Source: Cupriavidus nantongensis (GTDB taxonomy: Bacteria; Pseudomonadota; Gammaproteobacteria; Burkholderiales; Burkholderiaceae). Taken from it: a DNA stretch of 64,000 bases. The stretch's first letter is position 1. Every line of letters begins with the position of its first letter. The position numbers were made by a program, and so were the translations under genes. The stretch is taken from positions 1-64,000 of the forward strand of contig NZ_CP014845.1 in the NCBI RefSeq assembly GCF_001598055.1. Reading direction: 5' to 3'. Of this stretch, positions 46,201-54,994 are shown in pieces. The notes below the pieces were generated by a model. That model was given only the letters and a program-made list of their open reading frames with translations. It was not told the DNA's origin and ran no database searches.

Positions 46201-46325
46201 GACGACTGGTCGGGATCATCTCGCACGTGACTGAGCTGCGCGAGCGCATCGACGTGCGGCTCGAAGTACGTCCTGGTACGGGTGGCAGCCGCGTGCTGCT
46301 GACCGGTGTGCCGGTGGCAGCCTAG
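43263..46325 (+). CDS. sbcC: Exonuclease SbcC, Rad50-family ATPase subunit
   Basis: The 1020-residue SMC-like protein has Walker A (GPTGAGKTTLLDA, 35-47), long Ala/Gln-rich coiled coils, a zinc hook CPVC (C507 and C510), the ABC signature TLSGGEGFLASLSLALGLA and Walker B TLFVDEGFG. It forms the DNA-end-processing complex with SbcD. The coiled coils are exceptionally Ala-rich, which suits the high GC content. The start ATG overlaps the sbcD stop. Confidence 0.95.
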   Translation: MRPLHLTLQAFGPFAATEEIDFTRLGEQAFVLIHGPTGAGKTTLLDAICFALYGDTSGGERSAQAMRSANAAAGLRTEVTLTFSLGAQRWRVVRSPVQERPKQRGEGWVTEPARAQLDLHDGNGWVSKASQPGKVSDAVRVLLGFDSAQFRQVIVLPQGRFRELLTASSQARQAILERLFRTELYRRVEELLKTEAAGIRRDAERITIQRDEALRQAGVESAQALADGIAAMQAELQALQGQEQGARAAQAAAQAALAAGDQVAARLLERQQAQAAHAALLARQPAIDDQRGRLQAAQRAARVMPAVQAAQAAQRDHAAGAAALGQATEHAARAGQRATQAAAALQAQVQQADVRQAAQRRVTQLEAMLPRAQRLGALQRALQEAEARQSTAATARERALAQVETCRAAAVTAESALGQAQLAAAQAQATALQLAALQDRARQFERYRQAARALDAANTQAAGHAQAEQRALHQRDRCRTALAEAEAAWRAGQAARLAQTLASGDACPVCGSTAHPEPARHVAQPLSDLALEAARQALLEAEADAVRCAGQHQAAQLAIAQARERLEELAAALGDASEAAAAGVAADIEAQQAALAQQRQASASLAQREAAIAASRTARDSAEAAHRAAVAAADAAAQALAHCRGEWQAESAQVPEDSRDPVALGEALRQAQAALVELEQALAAAQVAERQAAAEDAGAQAVVVSARQSHARITERLGDAEAALAQALAQHGFADARAHADARLDDGAMQALDATLRTFDSQLAAAADRRERAEAAAQALEAPDLDALRAALAASAAMVEALVRQQAERGRSRDALLQCQQRLQQLDQAGRDIEARFAVLGRLSEVANGNNPRRMTFQRFVLATLLDEVLEAASIRLLAMSRGRYVLQRVREQADQRSAGGLDIEVFDHDTGAARPANTLSGGEGFLASLSLALGLADVVQSRAGGMQLDTLFVDEGFGTLDPESLDFALRTLLDLQQAGRLVGIISHVTELRERIDVRLEVRPGTGGSRVLLTGVPVAA

Positions 46326-46336
46326 GCGGGGTAGGG

Positions 46337-46552
46337 TCAGGCGACGACGGCCTGGCGGCAGCGGATCGCCATCACCTGCGCCTCGAACGCGCGGGCGGCC
46401 GACCGGGCCAGGCGAGCGCGGCGCGACAGCGCCGGCGTGGAAGTCTGGGGGGTCTGAAGGTCCAATGCCCAGGCACAGCGGGTGACATGCAGGATGCGCG
46501 CGAGCGCTGCTGCATGGGGCGTGGAAGAAAACGGGACGTTGGCGGTGGCCAT
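46337..46552 (-). CDS. Small hypothetical protein
   Basis: This 71-residue frame begins MATANVPFSSTPHAAALARILHVTRCAWA and ends with an Arg/Ala-rich helix (ALSRRARLARSAARAFEAQVMAIRCRQ). I recognise no family. It is supported by GAGGAG about 10 nt upstream of the ATG and by an otherwise empty gap after sbcC. There is no signal peptide. It could be spurious. Confidence 0.5.
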   Translation of the reverse strand: MATANVPFSSTPHAAALARILHVTRCAWALDLQTPQTSTPALSRRARLARSAARAFEAQVMAIRCRQAVVA

Positions 46553-47075
46553 GATGACGGGCTCCTCGTTCTTGTGTGTTGCCAGGCGAGGCCGGCTCAG
46601 CCGGGTGGTCCGGAGGCTGCTGTGCGGCGCTGCCTTGTTCTGATTCAACGATAGGCCCGGCCCGCGTCGCGCCATATCCCGCGCGAGCCGATTGTGATGT
46701 CGGCTCTGTCCTACACGCGGGGTGTCGGCATCACCTTGCGCGCTGATCGCACAATCTGGTTTGCCGACCGCCCGGTCGGCTTGACCGTCGGCGACGCCGG
46801 GGTGTAACCTGTTCATTCTGCGAATTCAAGTTCGTATATCGAACATTTCGGCGCGAGCCCGATTTTTCCGGTCTCTCCGAGGTTCGAGCGACGAGTGCCT
46901 GGTCCACTGCGACCAATGCAGAGCACGCGCAGACTGTTGGACTCGTTCACCGGGCAGCCCACGCCGCCCGCCGCAATGAACATCCTTCCGGCAGGACTAC
47001 CGGAGACCGTCTTTCATGCGCCGCGGCTTGCGGCCCGCTCCGGTAGCCTGGTGGATCTTCCGACCTGGAACGCAA
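46553..47075 (+). promoter_or_regulatory. 523-bp upstream region of pcaIJF
   Basis: I see no gene in this gap. It includes a PcaR-like palindrome at 46830-46844 in an AT-richer patch (46811-46850) that probably marks the pca promoter. The 230 bp between that site and pcaI contain no convincing frame with a ribosome site. Confidence 0.5.
46830..46844 (+). promoter_or_regulatory. PcaR-like operator upstream of pcaIJF
   Basis: GTTCGTATATCGAAC has 5-bp inverted arms. It matches 11 of 15 positions of the GTTCGATAATCGCAC site that I recall for Pseudomonas putida PcaR at the pcaIJ promoter. An IclR protein of this subgroup is encoded at 10980-11819. Confidence 0.55.
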
Positions 47076-47738
47076 GTGATCAACAAGCTATACGACTCGG
47101 TGGAAGCGGCGGTGGCCGGCATCCACGACGGCGCCACCATCCTGACCGGCGGCTTTGGCCTGGCAGGCATGCCCGCGGAACTGATCGACGCGCTGATCGC
47201 GCAGGGCGCGCGCGACCTTACCATCGTCAACAACAACGCCGGCAACGGCGACACCGGTCTGGCCGCGCTGCTGAAGACCAAGCGCGTGCGCAAGATCATC
47301 TGCTCGTTCCCGCGCCAGGCGGATTCCTACGTGTTCGATTCGCTCTACCACGCCGGCGAGATCGAGCTGGAGCTGGTGCCGCAGGGCAACCTGGCCGAGC
47401 GTATCCGCGCCGCCGGCGCCGGCATCGGCGGCTTCTTCACCCGCACCGCCTACGGCACGCCGCTGGCCGAGGGCAAGGAAACCCGCATCATCGACGGCCA
47501 GGGCTATGTGTTCGAAACCCCGATCCACGCCGACTTTGCGCTGATCAAGGCCGACACCGCCGACCGCTGGGGCAACCTGACCTACCGCAAGACCGCCCGC
47601 AACTTCGGCCCGATCATGGCGATGGCCGCCAAATGCGCGATCGTGCAGGTCAGCCGCGTGGTCGAGCTGGGCGAGATGGATCCCGAGCATATCGTCACGC
47701 CGGGCCTGTTCGTCAAGCGTGTCGTCAAGGTCGCCTGA
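47076..47738 (+). CDS. pcaI: 3-oxoadipate CoA-transferase subunit A
   Basis: The 220-residue alpha subunit has the family I CoA-transferase motif TGGFGLAGMPAELIDALI and the glycine-rich SFPRQADSYVFDSLYHAGEIELELVPQGNLAERIRAAGAGIGGFFTRT. It transfers CoA from succinyl-CoA to 3-oxoadipate in the beta-ketoadipate pathway. The GTG at 47076 (VINKLYDSVEAAV) matches family starts, and GGAA lies upstream. It is followed by subunit B and the thiolase, which favours PcaI over acetoacetate CoA-transferases. Confidence 0.9.
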   Translation: MINKLYDSVEAAVAGIHDGATILTGGFGLAGMPAELIDALIAQGARDLTIVNNNAGNGDTGLAALLKTKRVRKIICSFPRQADSYVFDSLYHAGEIELELVPQGNLAERIRAAGAGIGGFFTRTAYGTPLAEGKETRIIDGQGYVFETPIHADFALIKADTADRWGNLTYRKTARNFGPIMAMAAKCAIVQVSRVVELGEMDPEHIVTPGLFVKRVVKVA

Positions 47739-47760
47739 GCGCGAATACAGGAGAAACAGC

Positions 47761-48399
47761 ATGCAACGCCTGACCCGCGATCAGATGGCCGCCCGCGTGG
47801 CCAAAGACATTCCCGACGGTGCCGTGGTCAACCTCGGCATCGGCCTGCCCACCCTGGTCGGCAACCACCTGCCGGCCGACAAGGAAATCCTGCTGCACAG
47901 CGAGAACGGCCTGCTCGGCATGGGCCCCGCGCCCGCGCCGGGTGAAGAAGACGGCGACCTGATCAACGCCGGCAAGCAGCCGGTGACGATCAAGCCGGGC
48001 GGCTCGTACTTCCACCATGCCGATTCGTTCGCGATGATGCGTGGCGGCCATCTCGACTTCTGCGTGCTGGGCGCGTTCCAGGTGTCGCAGCAGGGCGACC
48101 TGGCCAACTGGCACACCGGCGCACCGGGCGCCATTCCCGCCGTGGGTGGCGCGATGGACCTGGCGATCGGCGCCAAGCAGGTGTTCGTGATGATGGAGCA
48201 CCTGACCAAGCAGGGCGAAAGCAAGATCGTGCCGAAGTGCACCTATCCGCTGACCGGCATCGGCTGCGTGACGCGCATCTACACTGACCTGGCCACGCTC
48301 GACGTCACCGCCGACGGCCTGGTCGCGCGCGACCTGGTCGAGGGCCTGAGCTTTGACGAACTGCAGCGCCTGACCGGCGTGCCCCTGAAGCAGGCCTGA
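47761..48399 (+). CDS. pcaJ: 3-oxoadipate CoA-transferase subunit B
   Basis: The 212-residue beta subunit has the catalytic glutamate E48 in LLHSENGLLGMG and the family signature VVNLGIGLPTLV. It forms the active CoA-transferase with PcaI. AGGAG precedes the ATG at 47761, 22 bp after pcaI. Confidence 0.93.
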   Translation: MQRLTRDQMAARVAKDIPDGAVVNLGIGLPTLVGNHLPADKEILLHSENGLLGMGPAPAPGEEDGDLINAGKQPVTIKPGGSYFHHADSFAMMRGGHLDFCVLGAFQVSQQGDLANWHTGAPGAIPAVGGAMDLAIGAKQVFVMMEHLTKQGESKIVPKCTYPLTGIGCVTRIYTDLATLDVTADGLVARDLVEGLSFDELQRLTGVPLKQA

Positions 48400-48441
48400 G
48401 CGCCGGCATCGATATCCATCACAAAGAGAGAGAGACGCACC

Positions 48442-49644
<1,203 letters not shown>

Positions 49645-49677
49645 GCGCGTGCGGGCGATCGCATGATCTCCCGCTTG

Positions 49678-49807
49678 TTTGCTCCCCTCTCCCGCTTGCG
49701 GGAGAGGGGCCGGGGGTGAGGGCAGGCGCGTGCCTCGCGACAAGCGGTGTAAGGCCGCGATGCTCCGGCCCTCACCCCAACCCTCTCCCGCAAGCGGGAG
49801 AGGGAGC
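49678..49807. repeat. Composite REP-like palindromic element, copy 1
   Basis: Two units in opposite orientation (49678-49722 and 49767-49807) each contain the hairpin CTCTCCCGC-TTGC or CAAG-GCGGGAGAG. They are flanked by GGGGTGAGGG or its complement. The same pair occurs at 57937-58070 with the order of units reversed. It sits between pcaF and the SDR gene. Confidence 0.85.
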
Positions 49808-49906
49808 CGGCCAGCGGTAGTTGTCAGGGCCACGCCCTGATTCACGCATCGTTTTTTCGTATTTGCATGTCCCGGCCGCGCATCGCGTGCCGGTGTGGAG
49901 TCAAAG

Positions 49907-50638
49907 ATGTCCCTCCCCGTAGCCACCCTCGTCACCGGCGGCAGTTCCGGCATCGGCCGCGCCATCTGTGAAATGCTGCTGGCCGATGGCGTGACCCAGG
50001 TGGTCAATGTCGACTATGCCGAGCCGGCGTGGTCGCACCCCAACCTGAGCTTCTTCCAGGCCGACCTGACCGATGCCGAGGCCACCCGCGCCGTGGCCGC
50101 GCAGGTGACGTCGCGCTTCGCCGTCACGCGCCTGGTCAACAACGCCGGCGCCACGCGCCCCGGCACCGCCGACACCGCCACCGTCGCCGACCTGGACTAC
50201 GTGACCGGGCTGCACCTGCAGGCCACCCTGCTGCTGACGCAGGCGTGCCTGCCGGCGATGCGCGCTGCGGGCTTCGGCCGCATCGTCAACATGGCGTCGC
50301 GCGCGGCGCTGGGCAAGGCCGAGCGCGTGGTGTACTCCGCCACCAAGGCCGGCCTGATCGGGATGACCCGCACGCTGGCGATGGAACTGGGCGGCGATGG
50401 CGTGACCGTCAACGCCGTGGCGCCGGGGCCGATCGCCACCGAGCTGTTCCGCAAGAGCAATCCGGAAGGCGCCGAACAGACCAAACGCATCCTCGCCAGC
50501 ATCACGGTCAAGCGCATGGGCACGCCCGAGGACGTGGCACGTGCCGCGCTGTTCTTCCTGTCGCCCGACAACGGCTTCGTCACCGGCCAGGTGCTGTACG
50601 TTTGCGGCGGCACCACGCTGGGCGTTGCGCCGGTGTAA
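49907..50638 (+). CDS. Short-chain dehydrogenase/reductase
   Basis: The 243-residue classical SDR has the cofactor motif TGGSSGIG (10-17), NNAGA (78-82) and the catalytic S131, Y143 and K147 (YSATK). The D36 in VVNVDYAE favours NAD. The substrate is unknown. The ATG at 49907 is chosen because GGAG lies 6 nt upstream; a GTG 12 bp earlier is an alternative. It precedes a Bug-family binding protein gene by 197 bp, which may share its pathway. Confidence 0.88.
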   Translation: MSLPVATLVTGGSSGIGRAICEMLLADGVTQVVNVDYAEPAWSHPNLSFFQADLTDAEATRAVAAQVTSRFAVTRLVNNAGATRPGTADTATVADLDYVTGLHLQATLLLTQACLPAMRAAGFGRIVNMASRAALGKAERVVYSATKAGLIGMTRTLAMELGGDGVTVNAVAPGPIATELFRKSNPEGAEQTKRILASITVKRMGTPEDVARAALFFLSPDNGFVTGQVLYVCGGTTLGVAPV

Positions 50639-50702
50639 AGACCGGCCGGCCTGCGCGACTCAAGCATTCAACAAGAAGAGACGTTAACCAAGCGTCACGC
50701 AT

Positions 50703-50751
50703 GGCGGCCCGTGAGCGGGCCGCCAAACCGGAGCGCGCGTGTGCGCGCTCC
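50703..50751 (+). other. Two tandem hairpins upstream of a Bug-family gene
   Basis: Two perfect 9-bp stems with 4-nt loops stand 5 nt apart (50703-50724 and 50730-50751). No T-run follows. They lie between the SDR stop and the Bug-family start and could be an attenuator-like or mRNA-stability element. Confidence 0.5.
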
Positions 50752-50835
50752 GTTGGGGAACGGCAATCACGCCATTCAGCACAACCTCCCGCGGTCCGAT
50801 CACCGCCGGAACGACATAGCACCGGAGCATTACCG

Positions 50836-51843
50836 ATGAGACAAGATTCCCAGACCTCCACCACGCGCCGCCGCCTGCTTGCGGCCGGCGTGGCGCTGGC
50901 CACCACCCTCGCCGGCTTTGCCGGCGCTGCCCATGCACAGGGCGGCTATCCGACCAAGCCGATCACGCTGATCGTGCCGTTCTCGGCCGGCGGCACCACC
51001 GACATCCTGGCCCGCATCGTCGGCCTGCAGCTGGGCAAGGCGCTCGGCCAGCCGGTGGTGATCGACAACCGTCCGGGCGCGGGCGGCAACATCGGCGCCT
51101 CGCTGGCCGCCAAGGCCCCGGGCGACGGCTACACGCTGTTCATGGGCACCATCGGCACGCATGCCATCAACCAGTCGCTGTACTCCAAGCTGCCGTACGA
51201 CCCGGTCAAGGACTTCGCGCCGATCACGCGCGTGGCGATGGTGCCGAACCTGGTGGTGGCCAACCCCAAGGTGCCGGTCAACAACATCAAGGAGCTGATC
51301 GCCTACGTCAAGGCCAACCCGGACAAGCTGTCGTACGGCTCGTCGGGCAGCGGCTCGTCGATGCACCTGTCGGGCGAGCTGTTCAACTCGATGACCGGCC
51401 TGCATATCCAGCACATCCCGTACAAGGGCAGCGCCCCGGCCGTCAACGACCTGCTGGGCAACCAGATCGGCCTGATGTTCGACAACATGCCGTCGTCGTA
51501 CCCGCACGTGAAGGCAGGCAAGCTGCGCGCGCTGGCGGTGACCTCGGCCAAGCGCTCGCCGGCGCTGCCCAACGTGCCGACCGTGGCCGAATCGGGCGTG
51601 CCCGGCTATGAAGCCACCTCGTGGTTCGCGCTGTACGCCACCGGCGGCACGCCGCAGGCCATCGTCGACCGCCTCAACGCCGAAGTGGTCAAGATCCTGG
51701 CCATGCCGGACGTGAAGAAGCAGATGGCCGACCAGGGCGCCGAACCCAACCCCGAAAAGCCGGCCCAGCTGGCCGCGTTCATGAAGTCGGAAACGGCCAA
51801 GTGGGCGAAGGTGGTGAAGGCTTCGGGGGCGACGGTGGACTAA
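50836..51843 (+). CDS. Bug-family (TctC-like) periplasmic solute-binding protein
   Basis: The 335-residue protein begins with a twin-arginine-like leader (TTRRRLLAAGVALATTLAGFAGAAHAQ). The Bug core is YPTKPITLIVPFSAGGTTDILARIVG, DNRPGAGGNIGASLAAKAPGDGYT and YGSSGSGSSMHLSGELF. Bug proteins bind carboxylates or other organic solutes, often without dedicated permease genes nearby, as here. The ligand cannot be told from sequence. A strong terminator follows. Confidence 0.92.
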   Translation: MRQDSQTSTTRRRLLAAGVALATTLAGFAGAAHAQGGYPTKPITLIVPFSAGGTTDILARIVGLQLGKALGQPVVIDNRPGAGGNIGASLAAKAPGDGYTLFMGTIGTHAINQSLYSKLPYDPVKDFAPITRVAMVPNLVVANPKVPVNNIKELIAYVKANPDKLSYGSSGSGSSMHLSGELFNSMTGLHIQHIPYKGSAPAVNDLLGNQIGLMFDNMPSSYPHVKAGKLRALAVTSAKRSPALPNVPTVAESGVPGYEATSWFALYATGGTPQAIVDRLNAEVVKILAMPDVKKQMADQGAEPNPEKPAQLAAFMKSETAKWAKVVKASGATVD

Positions 51844-51876
51844 GCTTCCGCCACGCTCTTGCTGTCCGCAGTATCG

Positions 51877-51904
51877 AACCGGCCCGTTGGGCCGGTTTTT
51901 TTTA
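51877..51904 (+). terminator. Rho-independent terminator
   Basis: A perfect 9-bp stem (51877-51885 with 51889-51897) with a 3-nt loop is followed by a long T-run. It ends the Bug-family transcript. Confidence 0.92.
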
Positions 51905-52096
51905 TCTTCGCCAGGCGCGGCTAAGGATCCGCCAGGATCTGCCGTAAGACAGGACTGCGGTCCGTGTACCCGCCGCGCCAGCCGGTTGATCCAGATTGAC
52001 TTTCCCTCGCAGGACACGGTGTAGCATGGCGCGCCCCGGGCCGCCGTGCCGTGCCTGGAACATGGCACCAGTCCAATCACAACAGGGAGAAATCAA

Positions 52097-52774
52097 GTGA
52101 AGATCGTGAAATCGTGCTGCCTGATCGGCGCGGCCGCCGCGCTGCTGCTGGCAGGCTGCGCCACCGAGACCTCGACCGCCTTGCCGGTGCAGAAGGTCGA
52201 AAGCGCCAGCCGCCCATACCAAGGCGTGCGCACGCCGATCGCCGTCGGCAAGTTCGACAACCGCTCCAACTACATGCGCGGCGTGTTCTCGGACGGCATC
52301 GACCGCCTGAGCGGGCAGGCCAAGACCAGCCTGGTGACCCATCTGCAGCAGACCAACCGCTTCAATGTGCTGGAGCGCGAGAACCTGGAAGAAATCAAGC
52401 GCGAGGCGGCGATCAAGAACCAGGCGCAGCGCCTCAAGGGCGCCGACTATGTGGTGACCGGCGATATCACCGAGTTCGGCCGCAAGGAAGTCGGCGACGT
52501 GCAGCTGTTCGGCATCCTCGGCCGCGGCCGCGAGCAGGTGGCCTATGCCAAGGTCAATCTCAACATCGTCAATATCAGCACCTCGGAAGTCGTGTATGCC
52601 ACGCAAGGCGCGGGCGAATACAAGTTGTCGAACCGCGAGGTGATCGGGTTTGGCGGCACGGCCAGCTACGACTCGACACTCAACGGCAAGGTCATGGACC
52701 TGGCCATGCGCGAGGCCGTGAACAACCTGGTCAGCGCCATCGAAACGGGCGCCTGGAAGCCGGCCCAGCAATAA
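52097..52774 (+). CDS. CsgG/HfaB-family lipoprotein
   Basis: The 225-residue lipoprotein (LLLAGC, C21) has a CsgG-like domain: TPIAVGKFDNRSNYMRGVFSDG, LVTHLQQTNRFNVLERENLEEI, GADYVVTGDITEFGR and VNLNIVNISTSEVVYATQGAGEYKLSNREV. In curli systems CsgG forms an outer-membrane secretion pore. Here no curli genes are present; the gene is first of a three-lipoprotein operon. The GTG at 52097 follows GGGAG at 7 nt. Confidence 0.87.
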   Translation: MKIVKSCCLIGAAAALLLAGCATETSTALPVQKVESASRPYQGVRTPIAVGKFDNRSNYMRGVFSDGIDRLSGQAKTSLVTHLQQTNRFNVLERENLEEIKREAAIKNQAQRLKGADYVVTGDITEFGRKEVGDVQLFGILGRGREQVAYAKVNLNIVNISTSEVVYATQGAGEYKLSNREVIGFGGTASYDSTLNGKVMDLAMREAVNNLVSAIETGAWKPAQQ

Positions 52775-52816
52775 GCGTCCGGTCCAGACGCTACGTCCAA
52801 CGCAACGAGAACAACA

Positions 52817-53260
52817 ATGATGAAACCGGTCATGCTGCAACGCGCAGCATTATTGTCGGCCGCCGGCAGCCTGCTGCTCGCCGGATGCGCCGCGCCAAAA
52901 TCCATGTACCAGTGGGAGGGCTACCAGGCCCAGGTTTACGAATATTTCAAAGGCGAATCCAAGGAGGCGCAGATCACCGCGCTGGAAAGCGGGCTGCAGA
53001 AGATCCAGGCGCAGAGCGGGTCGGTGCCGCCGGGCTATCACGCGCAGCTTGGCTTGCTGTACCTGAACATCGGCAAGGGCGACCAGATGATCAAGGAATT
53101 CCAGACCGAGAAGACGCTGTTTCCGGAATCGGCGCCTTATATGGATTTCCTGCTCAGGAACATGAAGAGCGATACCCGCACCGAGATCAAGACCGGCGCC
53201 GTCGCGGGCAAGGACGCCGCCACCGCCAGTACCGCCAGCACCGCAGGGAGCCCCCAATGA
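52817..53260 (+). CDS. DUF4810-domain lipoprotein
   Basis: The 147-residue lipoprotein (LLLAGC, C24) has the DUF4810 pattern SMYQWEGYQAQVYEYFKGESKEAQITALESGL and PPGYHAQLGLLYLNIGKGDQMIKEFQTEKTLFPES, which looks like one TPR-type unit. The C-terminal 20 residues are Ala/Thr/Ser-rich. It is the middle gene of the CsgG-like / DUF4810 / DUF799 operon and overlaps the next gene by 4 bp. The function is unknown. Confidence 0.87.
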   Translation: MMKPVMLQRAALLSAAGSLLLAGCAAPKSMYQWEGYQAQVYEYFKGESKEAQITALESGLQKIQAQSGSVPPGYHAQLGLLYLNIGKGDQMIKEFQTEKTLFPESAPYMDFLLRNMKSDTRTEIKTGAVAGKDAATASTASTAGSPQ

Positions 53261-53913
53261 TGCGCCGACTTCTTACCTATCTGGCAGGCGTGGCCATCGT
53301 CATGCTGTTCGCTGGCTGTGCCGTGCCGACCAAGCAGGTGGATTACGCCGCCTTCAAGGCCAGCCGGCCGCGTTCGATCGTGGTATTGCCGCCGCAGAAT
53401 ACGTCGCCTGACATCAAGGCCACTTACGCGATGCTGTCGCAAGCCACCTTCCCGCTGGCGGAATCGGGCTACTACGTGCTGCCCGTGGCCGTGGTCGATG
53501 AAACCTTCCGCCAGAACGGGCTGACGATTCCGGACGAGATCCATGCCGTGCCGGTGGCCAAGCTGCATGAGATCTTTGGCGCGGACGCGGCGCTGTACGT
53601 CACCGTGACCGATTATGGCTCGCGCTACCAGATCCTCAGCAGCGTGACCCGGGTCGCGGCCAACGCCAAGCTGGTCGACCTGAAGAACGGCGACGTACTG
53701 TGGTCCGGTACCGCGGTGGCTGCCACCGACAGCTCCAGCAGTGGCGGGGGGCTGATCGGCATGCTGATCAGTGCCGCCATCACGCAGGCGATGAACCATT
53801 CGATGGACGCCAGCTACGCCGTGGCGGGCAGCACCAGCTACCGGCTGCTGGCAGCGGGCCAACCCGGCGGCATCCTGTACGGGCCGCGCTCGCCGAAATA
53901 CCAGTCGGACTGA
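53257..53913 (+). CDS. DUF799 (GNA1162-like) lipoprotein
   Basis: The 218-residue lipoprotein (VMLFAGC, C21) resembles Neisseria GNA1162: RPRSIVVLPPQNTSPDIKATYAMLSQATFPLAESGYYVLPVAVVDETFRQNGL and LYVTVTDYGSRYQILSS. The fold of that family is related to the TolB N-terminal and CsgG-type domains. It is the last gene of the trio, with a start overlapping the DUF4810 stop. It is probably an outer-membrane lipoprotein in a complex with its neighbours. Confidence 0.87.
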   Translation: MMRRLLTYLAGVAIVMLFAGCAVPTKQVDYAAFKASRPRSIVVLPPQNTSPDIKATYAMLSQATFPLAESGYYVLPVAVVDETFRQNGLTIPDEIHAVPVAKLHEIFGADAALYVTVTDYGSRYQILSSVTRVAANAKLVDLKNGDVLWSGTAVAATDSSSSGGGLIGMLISAAITQAMNHSMDASYAVAGSTSYRLLAAGQPGGILYGPRSPKYQSD

Positions 53914-53925
53914 GTTGTCTGATCC

Positions 53926-53948
53926 AGGCGGCACAACACGTGCCGCCT
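53926..53948. terminator. Hairpin between convergent genes
   Basis: A perfect 9-bp stem (53926-53934 with 53940-53948) with a 5-nt loop lies between the DUF799 stop and the convergent synthase stop. The T-run is weak, but the position suits a shared terminator. Confidence 0.6.
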
Positions 53949-54994
53949 TAGCCGATGATGGCGGCGATATCGCGCTTCTGGCGAGCAAACCAGAGGCGCA
54001 ACAGCCGGTTCGACAGCACCGCCGGCAGCGAGCCCGCCAGGATCCGGTAGACCCCGCTGCGGGGCAGCCGCGACGCCGTGGCGGGATCGAGCCAGTGGTC
54101 ATTGCGCACCAGGCGCTTCAGCGTCTCCATGCCGATCAGCACCGGCCACAGGCAGGCCAGCCGCAGCCTGACGAAGCGCGCCGGGATCGCCAGCGTATAG
54201 GCCAGGGCCTGTTCGAAATGTTCGAGCGTGAAGCGCACCAGCTCGAACATCAGCGGGCGCGCTCGCCCAGAGGCGTCCGGGCGCAGCAGCTCTTGTGGGC
54301 GCAAACCTTCGCGCTCCAGCATCGCCGCCGGCAAGTAGCAGCGCCCGATGCGCAAATCCTTGCCGCAATCGCGCAGCACATTGGTCATCTGCAGCGCCTT
54401 GCCGAAGCGGACGCCTCGGCCCAGCATGGTTTCGACGTCGCCAATCGTGCCGGGCATGTGGGCCGCCGCCATGCGCGTCCAGAACTCGCCCACGCAGCCG
54501 GCAACCAGGTAGGTGTAATGGTCGAGCGCCTGCGCATCGCGCAGCGCGCCAATGCGGCCGGCATGCTCGTCGGGGAAGGTGCGCAGGTCGAACTCCATGC
54601 CTTCGGTCAGCGTCGAGACAATCTGCCGCACGGCTTGCTGGTCGGATGCATCCAGTTGCGACAGCACCGCCAGCGCGGGCCCCAGCGATTCCAGCAGTAC
54701 GCGCTCATCCGACTGTTCCTGCCGGGCCGCCACCTCCATGGCGATGCTGTCGACCAGCGTGGCGTCCGCCGACGCACCGTTGACCCGGTCGCGCAACGAC
54801 AGCAGCAATTCCAGCCGCCTTGGCGGCGGAATCAGCGAGGTATCGGCAATCGTATCGGCGGCACGCGCCAGCAGATAAGCCAGCCCGACCGGATCGCGCA
54901 TGCCGGCGGGCAGCACGCGCAGCGTCAGATAGAACGAACGCGAGACGCCTTTGAGCAGCGGACCGAGGAGGTAAGCCCGGCTGGGATTGCCCAT
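53948..54994 (-). CDS. Squalene/phytoene synthase family protein
   Basis: The 348-residue trans-isoprenyl diphosphate synthase has both Asp-rich motifs: DTIAD (D47 to D51) and DCGKD (D209 to D213), in the contexts YLLARAADTIADT and FGKALQMTNVLRDCGKDL. It joins two prenyl diphosphates head to head to give squalene or phytoene. No hopanoid (shc, hpn) or carotenoid (crt) genes are in the window, so the product is undecided. The start is the ATG at 54994 (MGNPSRAYLLG). Confidence 0.88.
   Translation of the reverse strand: MGNPSRAYLLGPLLKGVSRSFYLTLRVLPAGMRDPVGLAYLLARAADTIADTSLIPPPRRLELLLSLRDRVNGASADATLVDSIAMEVAARQEQSDERVLLESLGPALAVLSQLDASDQQAVRQIVSTLTEGMEFDLRTFPDEHAGRIGALRDAQALDHYTYLVAGCVGEFWTRMAAAHMPGTIGDVETMLGRGVRFGKALQMTNVLRDCGKDLRIGRCYLPAAMLEREGLRPQELLRPDASGRARPLMFELVRFTLEHFEQALAYTLAIPARFVRLRLACLWPVLIGMETLKRLVRNDHWLDPATASRLPRSGVYRILAGSLPAVLSNRLLRLWFARQKRDIAAIIG

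Noticed and set aside
47016..47075. ATG-initiated N-terminal extension of pcaI from 47016
   Set aside because: The 20 extra residues (Arg/Trp-rich) are not found in CoA-transferase A subunits; the GTG at 47076 gives the normal N-terminus.
49678..49807. Considered a transcription terminator of pcaF
   Set aside because: The same composite palindrome recurs at 57937-58070 and lacks T-runs, so a REP-like repeat explains it better, although it may still slow transcription.
52097..52774. Considered curli secretion gene csgG itself
   Set aside because: No csgA, csgB, csgE or csgF homologue is present, and the two following genes belong to the DUF4810/DUF799 trio.
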